Numbered from the stretch's first letter, positions 1 to 11,343 are shown. The stretch is DNA of 64,000 bases from Scleromitrula shiraiana (GCA_028455995.1 JABELC010000003.1:62001-126000), one strand, 5' to 3'. Notes: generated by a model from the letters alone, not told the origin. Program-made: numbers and translations.

Positions 1-308
1 AACGCATCGGCATCATCGTCGGGAAGCGAAATTTGCACCGTGCCATTTGCTGCCAACTCGTTGCCTTCTCTGAATCCATTTTGTTGGAGCATGGATCTGA
101 ACACCGAAGATGCGAGCATACAAGGATTTGAAGAAACTCGGAGTTCGACCTTTTGACTGTTTTGGTCTTCAACTTCGAGCACTAACTTTGTATTCAGCGC
201 AGCATCCGCAGAGTCTGAATTAAGAACGACATCAGATTTGTTCTGGCGCTTTCTTTCTACTATAAAAGAGCAATCCCCACGGGGATCGATTAAGATGGTT
301 TCCGTCAT
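1..308 (-). CDS. BTB/POZ-domain protein, N-terminal part (runs off left edge)
   Basis: An open frame starts at ATG 306-308 on the minus strand and stays open to the window edge, about 102 codons. The N-terminus reads MTETILIDPRGDCSFIVERK. It is followed by a BTB-like core with VSSNPCMLASSVFRSML and an SLPDDDADA segment, which is the hydrophobic beta/alpha pattern of small fungal BTB proteins. BTB domains mediate protein dimerisation and often act as adaptors, but no function can be assigned here. The C-terminus lies outside the window. The gene at 7076 is a diverged paralogue with the same N-terminal plan (MTSNIVIIAPDGDVV and VSSERFKIASPIFKAML). Family assignment rests on motif resemblance only. 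Confidence 0.7.
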   Translation of the reverse strand, partial: MTETILIDPRGDCSFIVERKRQNKSDVVLNSDSADAALNTKLVLEVEDQNSQKVELRVSSNPCMLASSVFRSMLQQNGFREGNELAANGTVQISLPDDDADA

Positions 309-1277
309 TGTCGATACCTGCAGTATTTTCAGAGAAGAAAGATATTCGAAGTCCGAATGATTGCATGTACTGAGAGCATGAACTATCGAATATGATAGAT
401 AGATGGAGACAGATGATGAAGAGAAAGATATTTATATGAAGAAAGTACTGGAGAATTTGCATGTGCAGTAATACTTGAAGTAGCTCCTAAACTATACGAT
501 TATCGTACAATATTCACTGTGGTAGACCTTCGGTAGTGGTTAGTAAGCATGATGGCACCAAGGTTCTGTCAATTCACCAATTTTACTAAAGAGGTTCTAC
601 TACAGCTCCGTCCCGTAGAACTCAGAAAGAGGGTAGGGTCCCCCATTATGACTACTCTAGATGCAATGACCGGAAGAAAGTTGTCGCAAATAGTGAATTA
701 TTATGCCATTTGCAAATAGTTGAATAGATATAGGCTTTTGGAAGTTACGGCCAATATGCAATGCTCCAGTACATCTCAGTTTATACTTCAGAGAGCAAGG
801 CACGGAAAGTAAGCTAGATGATTAGAATAACTTTATCAAAAACGAGTAGTCAATGTTGCATTAGACACGTAGGAAGAATGCGGGGTAAACGAGCGAAGTA
901 AAAAAGTAGATGAGACGCAGTAAATTAATCATCACGAACTTGGTAATAACCAATATACATATATGCAAATGATAGAACAATCTTACACAAAACAACTTAA
1001 CGTGTCATTTTAACACTGACCTTATTGAATTGATTAAGAATATTACTTCTCGAAACAACATTTCCTACCGATGCGGTTCAATACCGTTGAATAACTAATC
1101 CTTCCTGACCAATCCGTCCACCAGTTCACCGAGAAGAATACAAAAGAATGCGAACACTTCATATATCCCTTAACGAATGCGCCATCCATCCCATGGAACC
1201 TAACCTTGAATACTAACACACCGAACGAAGAAGTATTAAACCCTCAGCTTTCTCATTTACCAAGTCGTCAATGCTTA
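309..1277. other. intergenic, no supported gene
   Basis: AT-rich spacer between the divergently placed BTB 5' end and the 3' end of the Pil1-like gene. It should contain the BTB promoter. I see no convincing ORF, tRNA or repeat. Confidence 0.5.
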
Positions 1278-2421
1278 TTAGAAAGTACTAGCAGCAATAT
1301 GACTTTGGTTCTGATTTTGATGCTGACCCGAAGCAGCGGTACCACCCACCTCACTGCCAGCATACGAAGCCATCTTCCCGGTTGAAACACTCGTGTTCGT
1401 AACACTAGGAGCATAACTACCGGGCATACCCTCCCCACTACTGACCCTACTACCATCAGCGTCGAGATGACCTTGGCCCTGTCCCTGAGCTTGAGCTAGA
1501 CCTTCACCTTCGCCCACTTCCGTTGCCTCCATGCTTCCTCTTACGCCTTGATCATAATGAGAATCTTCATCCAATCTCCAATCTCTCAAATCATCTTCTG
1601 CGTCATTGAGGATTTGTCGGGCTTGATCTCCATGTTCGAATTCGGGTCGTACGTTTCCGGGAATGATGGGGGTGTCATCTAAGAGTTGGAGGAGTCGACG
1701 ACCATGTCGAGCGAGGATGATTTGTTTTTCGGCTCGTTCGATTGTAGCGGCGAATTCAGCAGCGTAGGCTTCCTTGATTTTTTTGCGTGTCTATTTGCAT
1801 GAGTATGATCAGTATAAAGTCTCATCACGAGGGGAGGTAAATCAAGCTTGGATAAAATCAAGAGGAAACGATTTCAAGGAAAAACGATAACTAACAATGT
1901 TACTCAACTGAGCTTCTGCCACCAAGTTTTCAGCCTCCGCTCTAACCAACTCTTGTTCCAAAGTAACTAATTTCGCACTCTCTGGCTCCTTGACCCTCAA
2001 TTTAGCAATTTCATCAACCAACTTTCCCTTATGATCCCTAGATGGTTGAACACTCTTTTCCGTATTCCTGATAGCCTTCAAAACACTTCTAGAATCATCC
2101 AAATTATGCGCATAGACGTCTTCCTGTTCACCCAATTCACTCAACAAGACACCAATCTTATCTGATAGGTCCGAGATGGCAGAATCATTGGTGAATTCTC
2201 CCCAGTCGGAAAGTTGAGATGCGATGGAGATTCGCTCTTTTCCTGCAGATTCGTATGCGGTGATTAGGTTGTTTTCAGTTTTGATTAATTTGTAAAGCTT
2301 TTTGGAAAGTTCGGGTTGAACGGAACCTCGAAGGGAGGAGAGCGAGAAACCGTGGGAAGTGGTGGGTGACTTTTGGGAGCTGCTGCCGCCGCCTGAGGAG
2401 CGAATGGATAGAGCTCGATTC
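1278..2421 (-). CDS. PIL1: Eisosome core protein, Pil1/Lsp1 family (5' exon not resolved)
   Basis: Pil1/Lsp1 proteins are BAR-domain proteins that build eisosomes, the furrow-like plasma-membrane domains of fungi. Exon 1896-2421 encodes NRALSIRS, PELSKKLYKLIKTENN, GVLLSELGEQEDVY, SVQPSRDHKGKLVDEI and the signature LEQELVRAEAENLVAEAQLS. After an intron at 1791-1895, exon 1278-1790 continues with TRKKIKEAYAAEF and LLQLLDDTPIIPGNVRPEF. The C-terminal tail is Gln/Gly/Ser-rich and low complexity. The conserved N-terminus begins directly after a splice acceptor (TCTAATAG, low end 2422). The in-frame codon further up is TTG, so a short upstream exon with the ATG is missing. Phase requires it to end two bases into a codon, and I could not place it. 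Family assignment is strong; the start is unresolved. Confidence 0.88.
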
Positions 2422-3784
2422 CTATTAGATAAGTTCAACTGTCAGTTGGGTTTCTTTTTGAATTCATACAATGCAGAATGTATGTAAAATGTGCAGGGAT
2501 ATATATTAGGGTAAGAGCTCAAACGGACAAGTGCTTCAGAGGATTAGTTTTCTCCCCAGAACTTCTACCGGACTTTGATCGTCGCATTTTGATTACAATA
2601 TAGCATTTACTATGGTCAAAAGAATATAGAAAAATAGTTTGATGTATGTTTTTTGCGGGAGGCTGGAAGAAATTTAAGCTTACATTCTTGCGATTTTGTG
2701 AAATCAGGAAAGTACTTTATGTCTGTTGGGTATTGGTTGGTTAGCACCTTCCTCTATTTGATTCACGAATTAGATATCTATCTCATCGTCGCATTCACAG
2801 ACAAATTCAGTAAGAACGAATTTGACATGATAGCTTCAGTGTCATCATTGCCTCATATATTGAGCCCCGATTCATAAGGGATTGTAAGGGGAGGAAGGGG
2901 AGGCGAACCTTGTAAATGGTGACAACGCAGAGTAGGTGGAACAATTATTTCACGATTTTATTGACGGGGATTTGAATTGAAGTGAAGATATAAACCCTGA
3001 GGACATTAATATAACTTCAAGCAGTTTTGCGATATGAATGGGTACATTCGTTGTTCCTGCAAGAAAGCAAGAAGTTTCCCCGCGATTATCTGTTATGACG
3101 TCATTTTCATCCCATCAGATACTAATCCATACCCAATTTGGCCGGCATGTGCTATCCCTCATCTAGTTTCCATTCAGCTTGTCAACAACATATTATTGAG
3201 ACGAAAATGCTCTTATTATCTAAAAATTCCTTCGCGATATTAGATCAGTTCAAGGAGATGGTGTATTCATATCAGATGAGAATATTCAAGCTCTACCATG
3301 TTTTAACTCATAATCATTTTACTGTGATTTTCCAATGTTTTGGTATCACATAGCGAATGTTTCTCGTCATTGATGTTGGAAACATAAATAATCTCACTAC
3401 TCATAGTATATATATTATTTACTTGCTCCCAAGAAAAGGTTGGCCATGCGATTGAATTATTTAGTTTCATTATTCATTGATGTGCTGTACAATGTGACAT
3501 GCCAAATTAACTTGGATGAACCCGTTACCCATCTAAAGCTCCATAGCCTAGCTCCTGCAATAAATTTTCCTCAAACAAACCATCATAACAAAAACAAGAA
3601 GCGAACCCTTTCTTCAATACACCCATGATTATCATCGTCTTTTATATCAATATCCTTTTCGTTTCGAATGCCGCGTTATCGTATCATCCTATTCTCATTC
3701 ACCACTAGCCATCCCGCGCAACCCTCGATTATATCACACATCTCAACTCTTTCTTTCCTTCTTCACCCCAGATTGTCCCATCGC
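2422..3784. other. intergenic; should hold the Pil1 first exon and promoter
   Basis: About 1.36 kb of AT-rich sequence. The missing first exon of the Pil1-like gene should lie in its left part. Short open frames at 2653-2877, 3034-3353 and 3440-3628 show no coding character. No repeats or RNA genes are recognised. Confidence 0.4.
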
Positions 3785-4024
3785 TTAGTAACGAGTACGA
3801 TAAGTCTCGCTCCTATAACTAGTCTGACTAGCTCTAGGACTCGTAATATAAGTCCTACTGACGGGTCTCGATCTCACAGAGGTAACTGATACTCTCTGGG
3901 GATGGTGATGATGCGATGAATGATGATGATGGTGATGATGGCCTCTTGTGACTGGTCGTGCGTTGTCTACATAGACAACTTCTCGGACTCCTGCATAACG
4001 GGGCTTTGGGCTAGGCCAACACAT
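3785..4024 (-). CDS. Small histidine-rich protein of unknown function
   Basis: An intact 79-codon ORF starts with a real ATG (MCWPSPKPRYAGVREVVYVD). It contains two histidine runs (seven at about residues 29-35, four at about 38-41), followed by a Ser/Arg/Thr/Tyr-rich tail rich in S-x-R and Y-R steps and ending TRY. A good TATA element lies about 175 bases upstream, which supports a real transcript. There is no signal peptide or membrane segment. The His clusters could bind metal, but that is inference. I do not recognise a named family. The repeated CAT/CAC codons also resemble a microsatellite, so a fortuitous ORF is possible. Confidence 0.5.
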   Translation of the reverse strand: MCWPSPKPRYAGVREVVYVDNARPVTRGHHHHHHHSSHHHHPQRVSVTSVRSRPVSRTYITSPRASQTSYRSETYRTRY

Positions 4025-4198
4025 TTTGAATGTAGATTTGAGGGTTTTTGAGGTAAGAAGTGGACTTGGTGAATCCTGTGTCGCCTTAAGTCAACGATAT
4101 GGTATACAGAGAGGACGAGACTGCGATACGGTGCGATTGTAGATGTGAAAGTGCTTTATGGAGAGAAAAGGAAGCGAATAAACCAGGGAACCATAAGC

Positions 4199-4209
4199 TT
4201 ATATATATA
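4199..4209 (-). promoter_or_regulatory. TATA-box candidate for the His-rich ORF
   Basis: On the minus strand the sequence reads TATATATAAG. It lies about 175 bases upstream of the ATG at 4024, a plausible distance with a 5' UTR of roughly 140 bases. Confidence 0.4.
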
Positions 4210-5028
4210 CATAAAATACCTCTCACACCTCACCTCTATCTCATCCCCTCCAAACCAATAATGACATGACATGCAACCCCAGACAAGAATACCGCATCAG
4301 CCAAGTACCTGTGGTACCGATTGTAGCGGACCCCAAGAAATTCGTCACCCCGCTTGGCATCCCTGACTGGAAAGAACTTTATCTTATATGAGCATAGGTT
4401 ACGATGAAGGAGGCTGATTTGAGCCTCATACAGTCATCCCCAATTTCAATCATGCGCAACTGTGAGTAATACGGTATCATTCATCTACTGCCTAGAAAAG
4501 CCATTCAGCTGCTGACCGGCAAAGCCCCATTCTCTTTTGCAAAATGTATAGGTCGATCAAGATGCCATATCTTTATTCGAAATCGTAAGAATTTTAAATT
4601 TCAGGAAATCAACGATCCTGCACTGCCCATTTCCGGGAAGATCTTGGATGTGCTGGATGAGTGAAATTCCAGGGCTTCGAACACGCTAAGAACGGCCAGA
4701 CGTCAGGCTGCATAATGCGCATGCTGCCGAGCCCTAGACCCTGCTTAGAACCCCAGCTTGTTTGGGTTCTTGGGCATACCGTGGAAACAATCGCATTTGG
4801 CGATAGTGATCTAGATTTTGGATTGCATGAAAGAAAAAATTTAATAACAATTTAGTTCGTCGAGGTGATTCTGGATATGAACATATCCAAGTTCAAGATC
4901 GCTCGTAGTGTAGCACAAAATAGCGAAAAACTGGTAGTTGGTCGGTCATTTCCGACAGCGAAAAAATCATTGTCTTACTATTACCACCTTCAATGATTGT
5001 TTACTCAACATACAAAGCGACAGACTAT
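4210..5028. other. intergenic, no supported gene
   Basis: No credible gene. A short inverted repeat (AGAACCC and GGGTTCT, 7-bp arms around a 10-nt loop) sits near 4747-4771 without further context. Confidence 0.4.
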
Positions 5029-6188
5029 TCATCCATCAAATACTCCACCAGCCTCAATCGCTCTGAAAGCATCTATTGTATGATTCCACACGGACTCGGA
5101 CACGCCATCCGCCCGAAGCTTTTCATAGCTCTTTGGTGTCGGGATTACTTCTCCCACTCCATTAACATTATAAAACCCACCGCCCACAGTTCCATCAATT
5201 GCAGTCACAATACTCAGCTCCTTGTTCCCGCCATCCAAACTCGGCCCTTCACGTTCTGCTGGTCTAGCAGGATATCTTCCCGAAACCAAAAACAAAAGTC
5301 TCTCGCCGCATTCCTCGCCCGTTGTTTCCCATCTCTTCATGATCGGGCCCGCACCATACCTGAAGAACCAAGCAAACCATCTAGGGACTTCTCCATGATC
5401 AATCATATCAGTCATTACTACGCCTGGGTAAACATGTGACAGAGCTATCCTTCCTGGATTCTCCTTTGCAATATTTTCCATAAAGAAAGAAGTCATCCAT
5501 GCAGCATGAGACGCGCCATATCGAAGAATACTATGGCTTCTCATAGATAAATCTTCAGGGGCGATCTTACCCAGTAGTTTGGGATTGAGAACTGTGATCA
5601 CTCGTCCTGAGATGGGGGACTCGGTAAGCAAGGGGAGAAGTTTGGTGATGAATCTCATGCGTGAGTAATACATTAATGAAAATGTGGCATCCAACCCCTC
5701 TGTCGTCGCTATACCTATGTCAGGATCATATTTATCTCTCAACGGCAAGATAAAAGCAACCTACCTTTTCTTTCTAATCTCATCACTCCTTGCGTCATAC
5801 ATAACAAATCGATCCAAGGTTTCGTTCTCCCCATTTTCCCTCAGCCCACCCTTAACCTCAAGCTTTCTTCCACCTTCTTGACGATCTCCTCACACACCCT
5901 GTCCACATCATTTAGCAGCGAAAGGTCCTTTGCTTGAATAAATTGATAATCAGCATCAGCATCCAATGCTTTACATTCCGTACAGATCTTCTGCCCCGCT
6001 TCAGAGTTTCTTCCTACCACGTAAACACGGAGATGTTGTTTCCCATGTTCGGCGTGCAGAGCGGCTAGAGCTCTGATAGTGTATTCACCAATTCCAGCGG
6101 TACCACCTACAAACACCGCGGTGAGAGGATTGGGGTGGAATTGGAGGAAAGCGACGTTTTGGGAGTGGACAGTCGGTAGGGGTACCAT
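5029..6188 (-). pseudogene. Short-chain dehydrogenase/reductase with an in-frame TGA
   Basis: SDR enzymes carry out NAD(P)-dependent oxidoreductions on a Rossmann fold; the substrate is unknown here. Exon 1 (5765-6188) starts MVPLPTVHSQNVAFLQFHPN and carries the cofactor loop GGTAGIGEYTIRALAAL, then VYVVGRNSEAGQKIC. A 50-nt intron (5715-5764, GTAGGT...CATAG) joins KIDLLCMTQG-like sequence to TTEGLDATFSLMYYSRMRF. Exon 2 (5029-5714) ends EAGGVFDG. The segment RYGASHAAWMTSFFMENIAK corresponds to the usual active-site helix, but a canonical YxxxK is not evident. Inside exon 1 a TGA at 5841-5843 interrupts the frame between EESLRLRVG and WIDLLCMTQG, while both sides stay in the same frame. No intron of reasonable size removes it. 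This is either a nonsense mutation or a sequence error. Otherwise the product would be about 369 residues. Confidence 0.65.
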
Positions 6189-7075
6189 TTTGTTTCTTGG
6201 TGTAGATGTGTGAAAATCTGAGTTTGAGATTGTAGACTGCTACATATATATATATATATGTATTCTATCGGATTGTATTTCCTCCGATTTCTTCTCATCT
6301 TGGTGATTTTTACCGCATTTGGTGTTATTGTTGGCGCACATTCCACAGTGATCTCTTTCATCACAAATTCTGATGCTGATTGGCTAGGCTCTATTCGGCA
6401 CTAAATTCACATTCGCATTCGCACGCATCCGCAACTTTTTGCTCGAAGCGATTTTCCTATTGTGATCACTCAGGGATTTAAAACACCCGTATTCTATCAT
6501 ATAAATTGAATTATATAGCGGAGTATTGTTCTCTAGAAATTAAGAAAGAATATGAAGTGAACGCGTCTCAATTGCAATTATCACTGCTTGAATATCTTAC
6601 TACTCGGCGTTTGGGTTTTTTTCAAGCGTTGGCAAGTTTGGCTTCGATAATTGATCAAGAAAAGTATTCAAGTGGACTATCTCCCTTATTCCCTTTTCCA
6701 TTATTTCTTGAACATGTAAATATGAACGATGCTATGGGATGATCCAACATCGGAATTTCCTAAACTCGAATATATATGTTTCTTCATAACAATGATCACG
6801 AAGTCTCCAATGCTCCTCAAGATGATAGTATTGTCCACCTAACTACTTCCGTACCTGTCTGCAGCCGTAACTCAAAGCCTATTTTAACATCTTCAGGGCA
6901 TCAATCCTATGCTATTTTCCATCTGAAATTTCCTTCAGCTTCTTTCATCACTTTGTTTCATGCCAAAAATTCGTTGTCACAAGCAGTAGAAATCCAAGAA
7001 ACAAATCCAGAAATACACTCGGAGGGTATCAAAACTGGAACAAGAGCCATCTGTTTTTGTTGATCAGAAAGTCGA
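6189..7075. other. intergenic, with an AT dinucleotide tract
   Basis: Contains an alternating TA tract at about 6243-6260, just upstream of the SDR start and possibly its TATA region. ORFs at 6506-6742 and 6776-7063 have no recognisable coding content. Confidence 0.4.
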
Positions 7076-8370
7076 ATGACTTCCAACATCGTAATTATAG
7101 CTCCCGATGGAGATGTCGTTCTCTTGCTGGCTCGGTATCAGGATGAATAAGGATACCTTCGGCAACAAAGTTCAATATAACGATCAAAAGCCATCCTCGA
7201 ACCTTCCAGCAGCCTCAACAAGATTGGTTGTATCTTCCGAAAGATTTAAGATTGCATCACCTATTTTTAAAGCCATGCTAGGAAATCCTAATTTCGTAGA
7301 AGGTGCTAGCTTTAGCACCTTCGGTAAAATAGAGGTCTATCTTCCAGATGATGACCCTCTGGCGGTGGAACATCTTATGAAAGCGATACATCTGGGGCAA
7401 GCTTCCATCCATCCAAGTCTGAAGGATATGGATCTGAAGACCTTAACGATATTTGCAGCTTTGATAGATAAATATAAATCGACTGGCTACGCCACCAACT
7501 GTGATCCAATGTTTTTTAAACTAAACAATGGTATCTTTGAGAAAGTAACACGATTCGACTCTAGAAAGCAAGGAGTTGATCAGCGGTTCAAAGTCCTTGC
7601 CAGGCTTTGTATTGCTAGCGTATTTCGTCACAGAATCTTATAAAACGAGATTATTGTAAAGGTAATGATCTTGTGCGATAAAAGAATCACGGAATGTCTA
7701 CAGGATCTAAATTTGGAAGTTCCTATACCTGATAATGCCATCGGTAAGTCATCGAAATCATTCCGAACACAATATAATTAATCAAACTAATTTCCCCATA
7801 GATCATGTGGAAAATTGGCGTGTAGGTGCTGTTGGACGATCTTTATCACGTCTGGAAAGAATCTTCAAGGCTTTTCAAGGATCAGATACAGAGAGGGTCT
7901 GTCAAGGTAAAGTGAGTACAGAGTTCAACAGTTCCCAACTTGGAAACATACCCGGTGGAATAAAAGACTATCGAAAAAGTCTGCCATATATTTCCGATGA
8001 CTTAAGAAGGGATTATGACAAGAAGACATATCGAAAACTACTGGGGATTGCTACTCTGGTGGGTCTTTACCCACTACCAAAGTTTCCTTATAATGGGATA
8101 TTGTGTTTGGATATGGATGTGAAACTCGCAAGATTCGAGGACTTCAGACATGGAGAGGCTGGTTGTGGGAACTACCAATGTTACATATTCCCAATCCTCC
8201 ATATTACCAATGTTCCATATTGCCTCAATCAATTTGGGATCAAGAGGGAGATTTTCATATTAGTGAAGGCCATCATGTTAGACTCCTTGGTAATTCTTGA
8301 CCACTCTAAGAGCGCTAAGGCGAAGGGTCACGAAACTCTGGTCAGACCGAAGTCATATTGTAGCGCCTGA
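7076..8370 (+). pseudogene. BTB/POZ-domain protein gene, frameshifted and interrupted
   Basis: The N-terminus MTSNIVIIAPDGDVVLLLAR starts at ATG 7076-7078 and stops at TAA 7148-7150. The BTB core continues in another frame from about 7140 (VSSERFKIASPIFKAML, YLPDDDPLAVEHLMKAIH, LTIFAALIDKYKS, LARLCIASVF). This needs a +1 frame change near 7136-7150. A TAA at 7641-7643 then interrupts the same frame, which resumes with DKRITECLQDLNLEVPIP. A clean intron (GTAAGT at 7742 to CCCATAG at 7800) leads to DHVENWRVGAVGRSLSRL. A 42-nt intron could hide the second stop but is unusually short. Beyond about 8150 the frame runs through the GGAATATG repeat family, so the last part of the ORF is probably not original coding sequence. 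It is paralogous to the gene at the left edge. Confidence 0.6.
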
Positions 8371-9130
8371 AATTGGGAAGGTTTCGCGATAACAGAATCA
8401 GGAGAGTCCGAAAGAACAAAATACAAGACAATTAGGAGTCCTTGTTACATATAGCGTCGTAATTGAGCATCATTCTAGTTGCCCTAATGAATAGTTAAAA
8501 CTTATTTGTCTGTTCGTCTGATGACAAAATGCTAGGTATTGTGAGGTGCTCGATTCATCATGATGTAATTCTGGAATCTCAAAGGCAGTCTGAGCCAGAA
8601 TCGTGCACGGCCTTGTGGGGAATATGCCATATTCGCGGTACACATAGGAGAATATGCGGCGTACAGGAGAATATGTGACGTATAAAGGAATATGTGGTGA
8701 CAAGGGAATACGCCATATTCACGGTATATATATAGTGAATATGGTGTATTCGTGGTAACATTGGGGAATATGGCATACTCGTGTGCATGCTATCGATTCC
8801 ACCCAGTTTTTGACTCACCATTTTTCATGCGCTTCTTCAAACAATTATTGGTGGAATCTTCTGTATTTTCAGTCTCCAATTTTATAGTCACATTAGAAAG
8901 TGGAAAATTAGATAGATGGAACCAGAGATACGTAAGTAACTAAAAGTAGGCAGCTTGAGGTTCTGCGACTTGTATAAATGGCAAAAAATAATACCAGTGA
9001 AGTCGCGCACAGGAGGATGAATTGCATCATGCCTAAAATTTTATTGTCGCTATATATACGTCGTGGTAACAAGCAATATGATACTATATGCATATTCGTT
9101 ACGTCCCACTAACACCTCGCTACCGCCAAA
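8371..9130. other. intergenic, containing the palindromic repeat cluster
   Basis: Between the BTB relic and the AA9 gene. Apart from the repeat cluster at 8617-8783 I see no gene. Confidence 0.4.
8617..8783. repeat. Cluster of degenerate palindromic GGAATATG repeats
   Basis: About seven units of 17-32 bp share the core GGRATATG. Several extend to a near-palindrome GAATATGCCATATTC followed by GCGGTA, CACGGTA or CGTGGTA (8620, 8706, 8736, 8764). Reverse-orientation copies (CATATTCCCAAT, CCATATTACCAATG, CCATATTGCC) occur at about 8187-8225 inside the tail of the BTB relic. The dyad symmetry would suit a binding site or a small mobile palindromic element; neither can be proven from sequence. Confidence 0.6.
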
Positions 9131-10154
9131 CTAACAAGTAAAAAGAGTTGGGTCAGGGATAGTGTAAGTCTGCGCAGTGTACATATCATAAGTAATACCC
9201 GGATCCGTTGCTTTATACACACCCGGAATAGCCACTTTGGTTGTTGGGCCCGTGCTAGTATCATTACCCGTGACTTGAATTTGATGACAGCTTGGATAGA
9301 ACTGTACACTGGAATAGGCCCACGCAGTATGCAGAGCGATGATCTCATGACGAACAATGTATGAACCGGCGGCGAGACATGGTGGAATTTTGTAGCTGTA
9401 GGAGTTTCCGGCTGTCATTAGAGGTGCGTCGCCCCAAATGTTAGGTGTGCCGACGCGGCGAGCTTCGGCTACTTTGAACCAGACTGCACTATTCACGGTG
9501 CTAGTTTAGTCATGATTGTGTGAGGAAGTTTTCAAACAGAGGGATATCTTACGCTATTCCAGGTAAGTATGTTGAGAATCCTGCAGCGAGACACTTTGCC
9601 ATGTAGATTTAACTGGTCCAGCTATTCAACAATTCCGGTAGCATTTCTTTATATTAGTGATATCATTGTATGTCGGTTATCTCACAATGGCTATCGGGCC
9701 AAAGAGTCCATCTCAAACTGACTGTGTTACCAGCTGCAACAGGTCCAGCAGTCAAATTGGCGGGTTGAGAACCAACTATCCCTCCCTCAGTATAGCCGCC
9801 ACATTGTAAATCTATAAGAGTGAGGTCGATAGAGCCGTTTCCTTGAACTGGACGGATTATACGGGCTGGAGTGGGACTAATATACGGGTCTTGGTAGGGC
9901 TAGAAATGTAAGTAAGCGCGAATTGTGTAACACTGAAGAGACTAACTTGGTATCCCTATGCAAAATATCTTGTTAGCTTCACGTACTTCATTTACTGTTA
10001 ATTTGTCATCTTTTTGTGAGGTACTTACTGTGTACAGAATTCCATTGACGGTTACGTTGTCAACATATCCATGAGCCAGGACCGAGGTTGCAAAAGCAAG
10101 AATGATGGGAAGAGATAACATTATGGCAAACAATTTACAATTCAAACAAAACAA
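9131..10154 (-). pseudogene. AA9 lytic polysaccharide monooxygenase with 1-nt frameshift
   Basis: AA9 (formerly GH61) enzymes are secreted copper monooxygenases that cleave cellulose and related glucans oxidatively. Exon 1 (10029-10154) encodes a signal peptide (internal ATG at 10121: MLSLPIILAFATSVLA) then the N-terminal copper His in HGYVDNVTVNG. A 9-nt microexon (9947-9955) encodes GYQ. Exon 3 (9686-9899) has PYQDPYISPTPARIIRPV and WPDSH. Exon 4 (9553-9621) has GPVKS and YMAKCLAAGFSTYLPG. Exon 5 (9131-9488) has AAVWFKV, RHEIIALHTAW, QFYPSC and ends YTIPDPTLFTC. Introns are 73, 47, 64 and 64 nt. Exon 4 lacks one base between GPVKS and YMAKC (about 9606-9616): its 69 nt fit neither flanking phase, and no alternative splice fixes it. 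No carbohydrate-binding module is present. Family assignment is firm; functionality is doubtful unless the indel is an error. Confidence 0.8.
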
Positions 10155-11343
10155 ATTCTTTCAAATTTGAAAATTGCAAAGAATGAAAGGGTAATCTCAT
10201 CTATATATCATAAAAAAACCCCAGAAACGTATGATTCATATCAGTTGGCTCTAAGCATTTACTTCCATATATTTCTCATGATAACGGCCCGTCGCTCCAA
10301 GAACTAATTCTAGCCGTACGCATCCAGCAGCTTATCTATACAGGGGAACATAAGCGTTCATAGTTATCAATGCTTCTTATCTGATACTTCAGTAGAAAAG
10401 TTTCTCCGTCGGCCAGGGAACCCGCACCAATTCATCTTTCCACAAACGATCATTCGAGATTTGATATTGCACAGGCCAATGTGTGGGGTATATCTCCGGG
10501 GAATATATTAATTTATAGTGGTCATATGGATGATTAGGGGCTTCACGAGCAAAAACTTGTATGACTGGTCGTTAATATCCACGGGATTATGAAACAGGAT
10601 AGATCTCGTGGTACGAATTGATTTCTTGTTGTATGTGAAATCCTATGGCATCTGGGGTACATGGGGGCTTTTGCAACTTTAATCAAATTCCGAAATGCAC
10701 TGCATTGCATAGGTGTACGATGGAAATTCTGTGACTACACAGATTTGGGTTCCCCCCCTTTTCGAACGGAGTCTCAATCGAATGTGATCTGAATATAGAA
10801 GCTCCGCTGCTGAAACTGTGCGTATCCAACAAATAGCTTCTTATTTGATTCGAATATGATTTCATCCATTTCTACAATGAATAAAAGACCAAGCCTAGAT
10901 CGAATTTAACGAACCAGTGGAATCTTCCTTTTGCAAATAACTAGTTTCTCGAGCTTCACCTTCTAAAATCATCAGACTTGGAAAACAGAAACAAGAAACA
11001 GATGAACTCAACTTTTGAATTTCTCAATGCCCCGCTTCATGTTCTGAAAAGCTTTACACTGGAGAAATTTACAATATTAATTTCATCATCTATACTATCT
11101 ATACATTCTATTACGCCTCCAAACCGGGAAGTAAATCATTAAAAACATTAGGAGATATTTTCCTTTTTTAAAGGCTTGTTGAAATTAGAACATCCCATCA
11201 AAAAAGCAGGAACAAAAATGAACAACACAATGACTGCAAAGAGAACCCCAATACCATCCTTAACTTCAAACTTCCTTTTGCTATCCATAACTTCGCGACA
11301 ATTTCGAATACTTTCTTCTCCCAAGCAATTCAACTAAGTAGTC
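10155..11343. other. intergenic, no supported gene
   Basis: Contains the AA9 promoter; a TATA-like GATATATAG lies on the minus strand near 10201-10209. A 61-codon minus ORF (11148-11333) with one hydrophobic stretch is not convincing. Confidence 0.4.

Noticed and set aside
11148..11333. 61-codon minus ORF with a hydrophobic stretch next to the MFS gene
   Set aside because: No family resemblance; it lies in the likely 3' region of the transporter gene.
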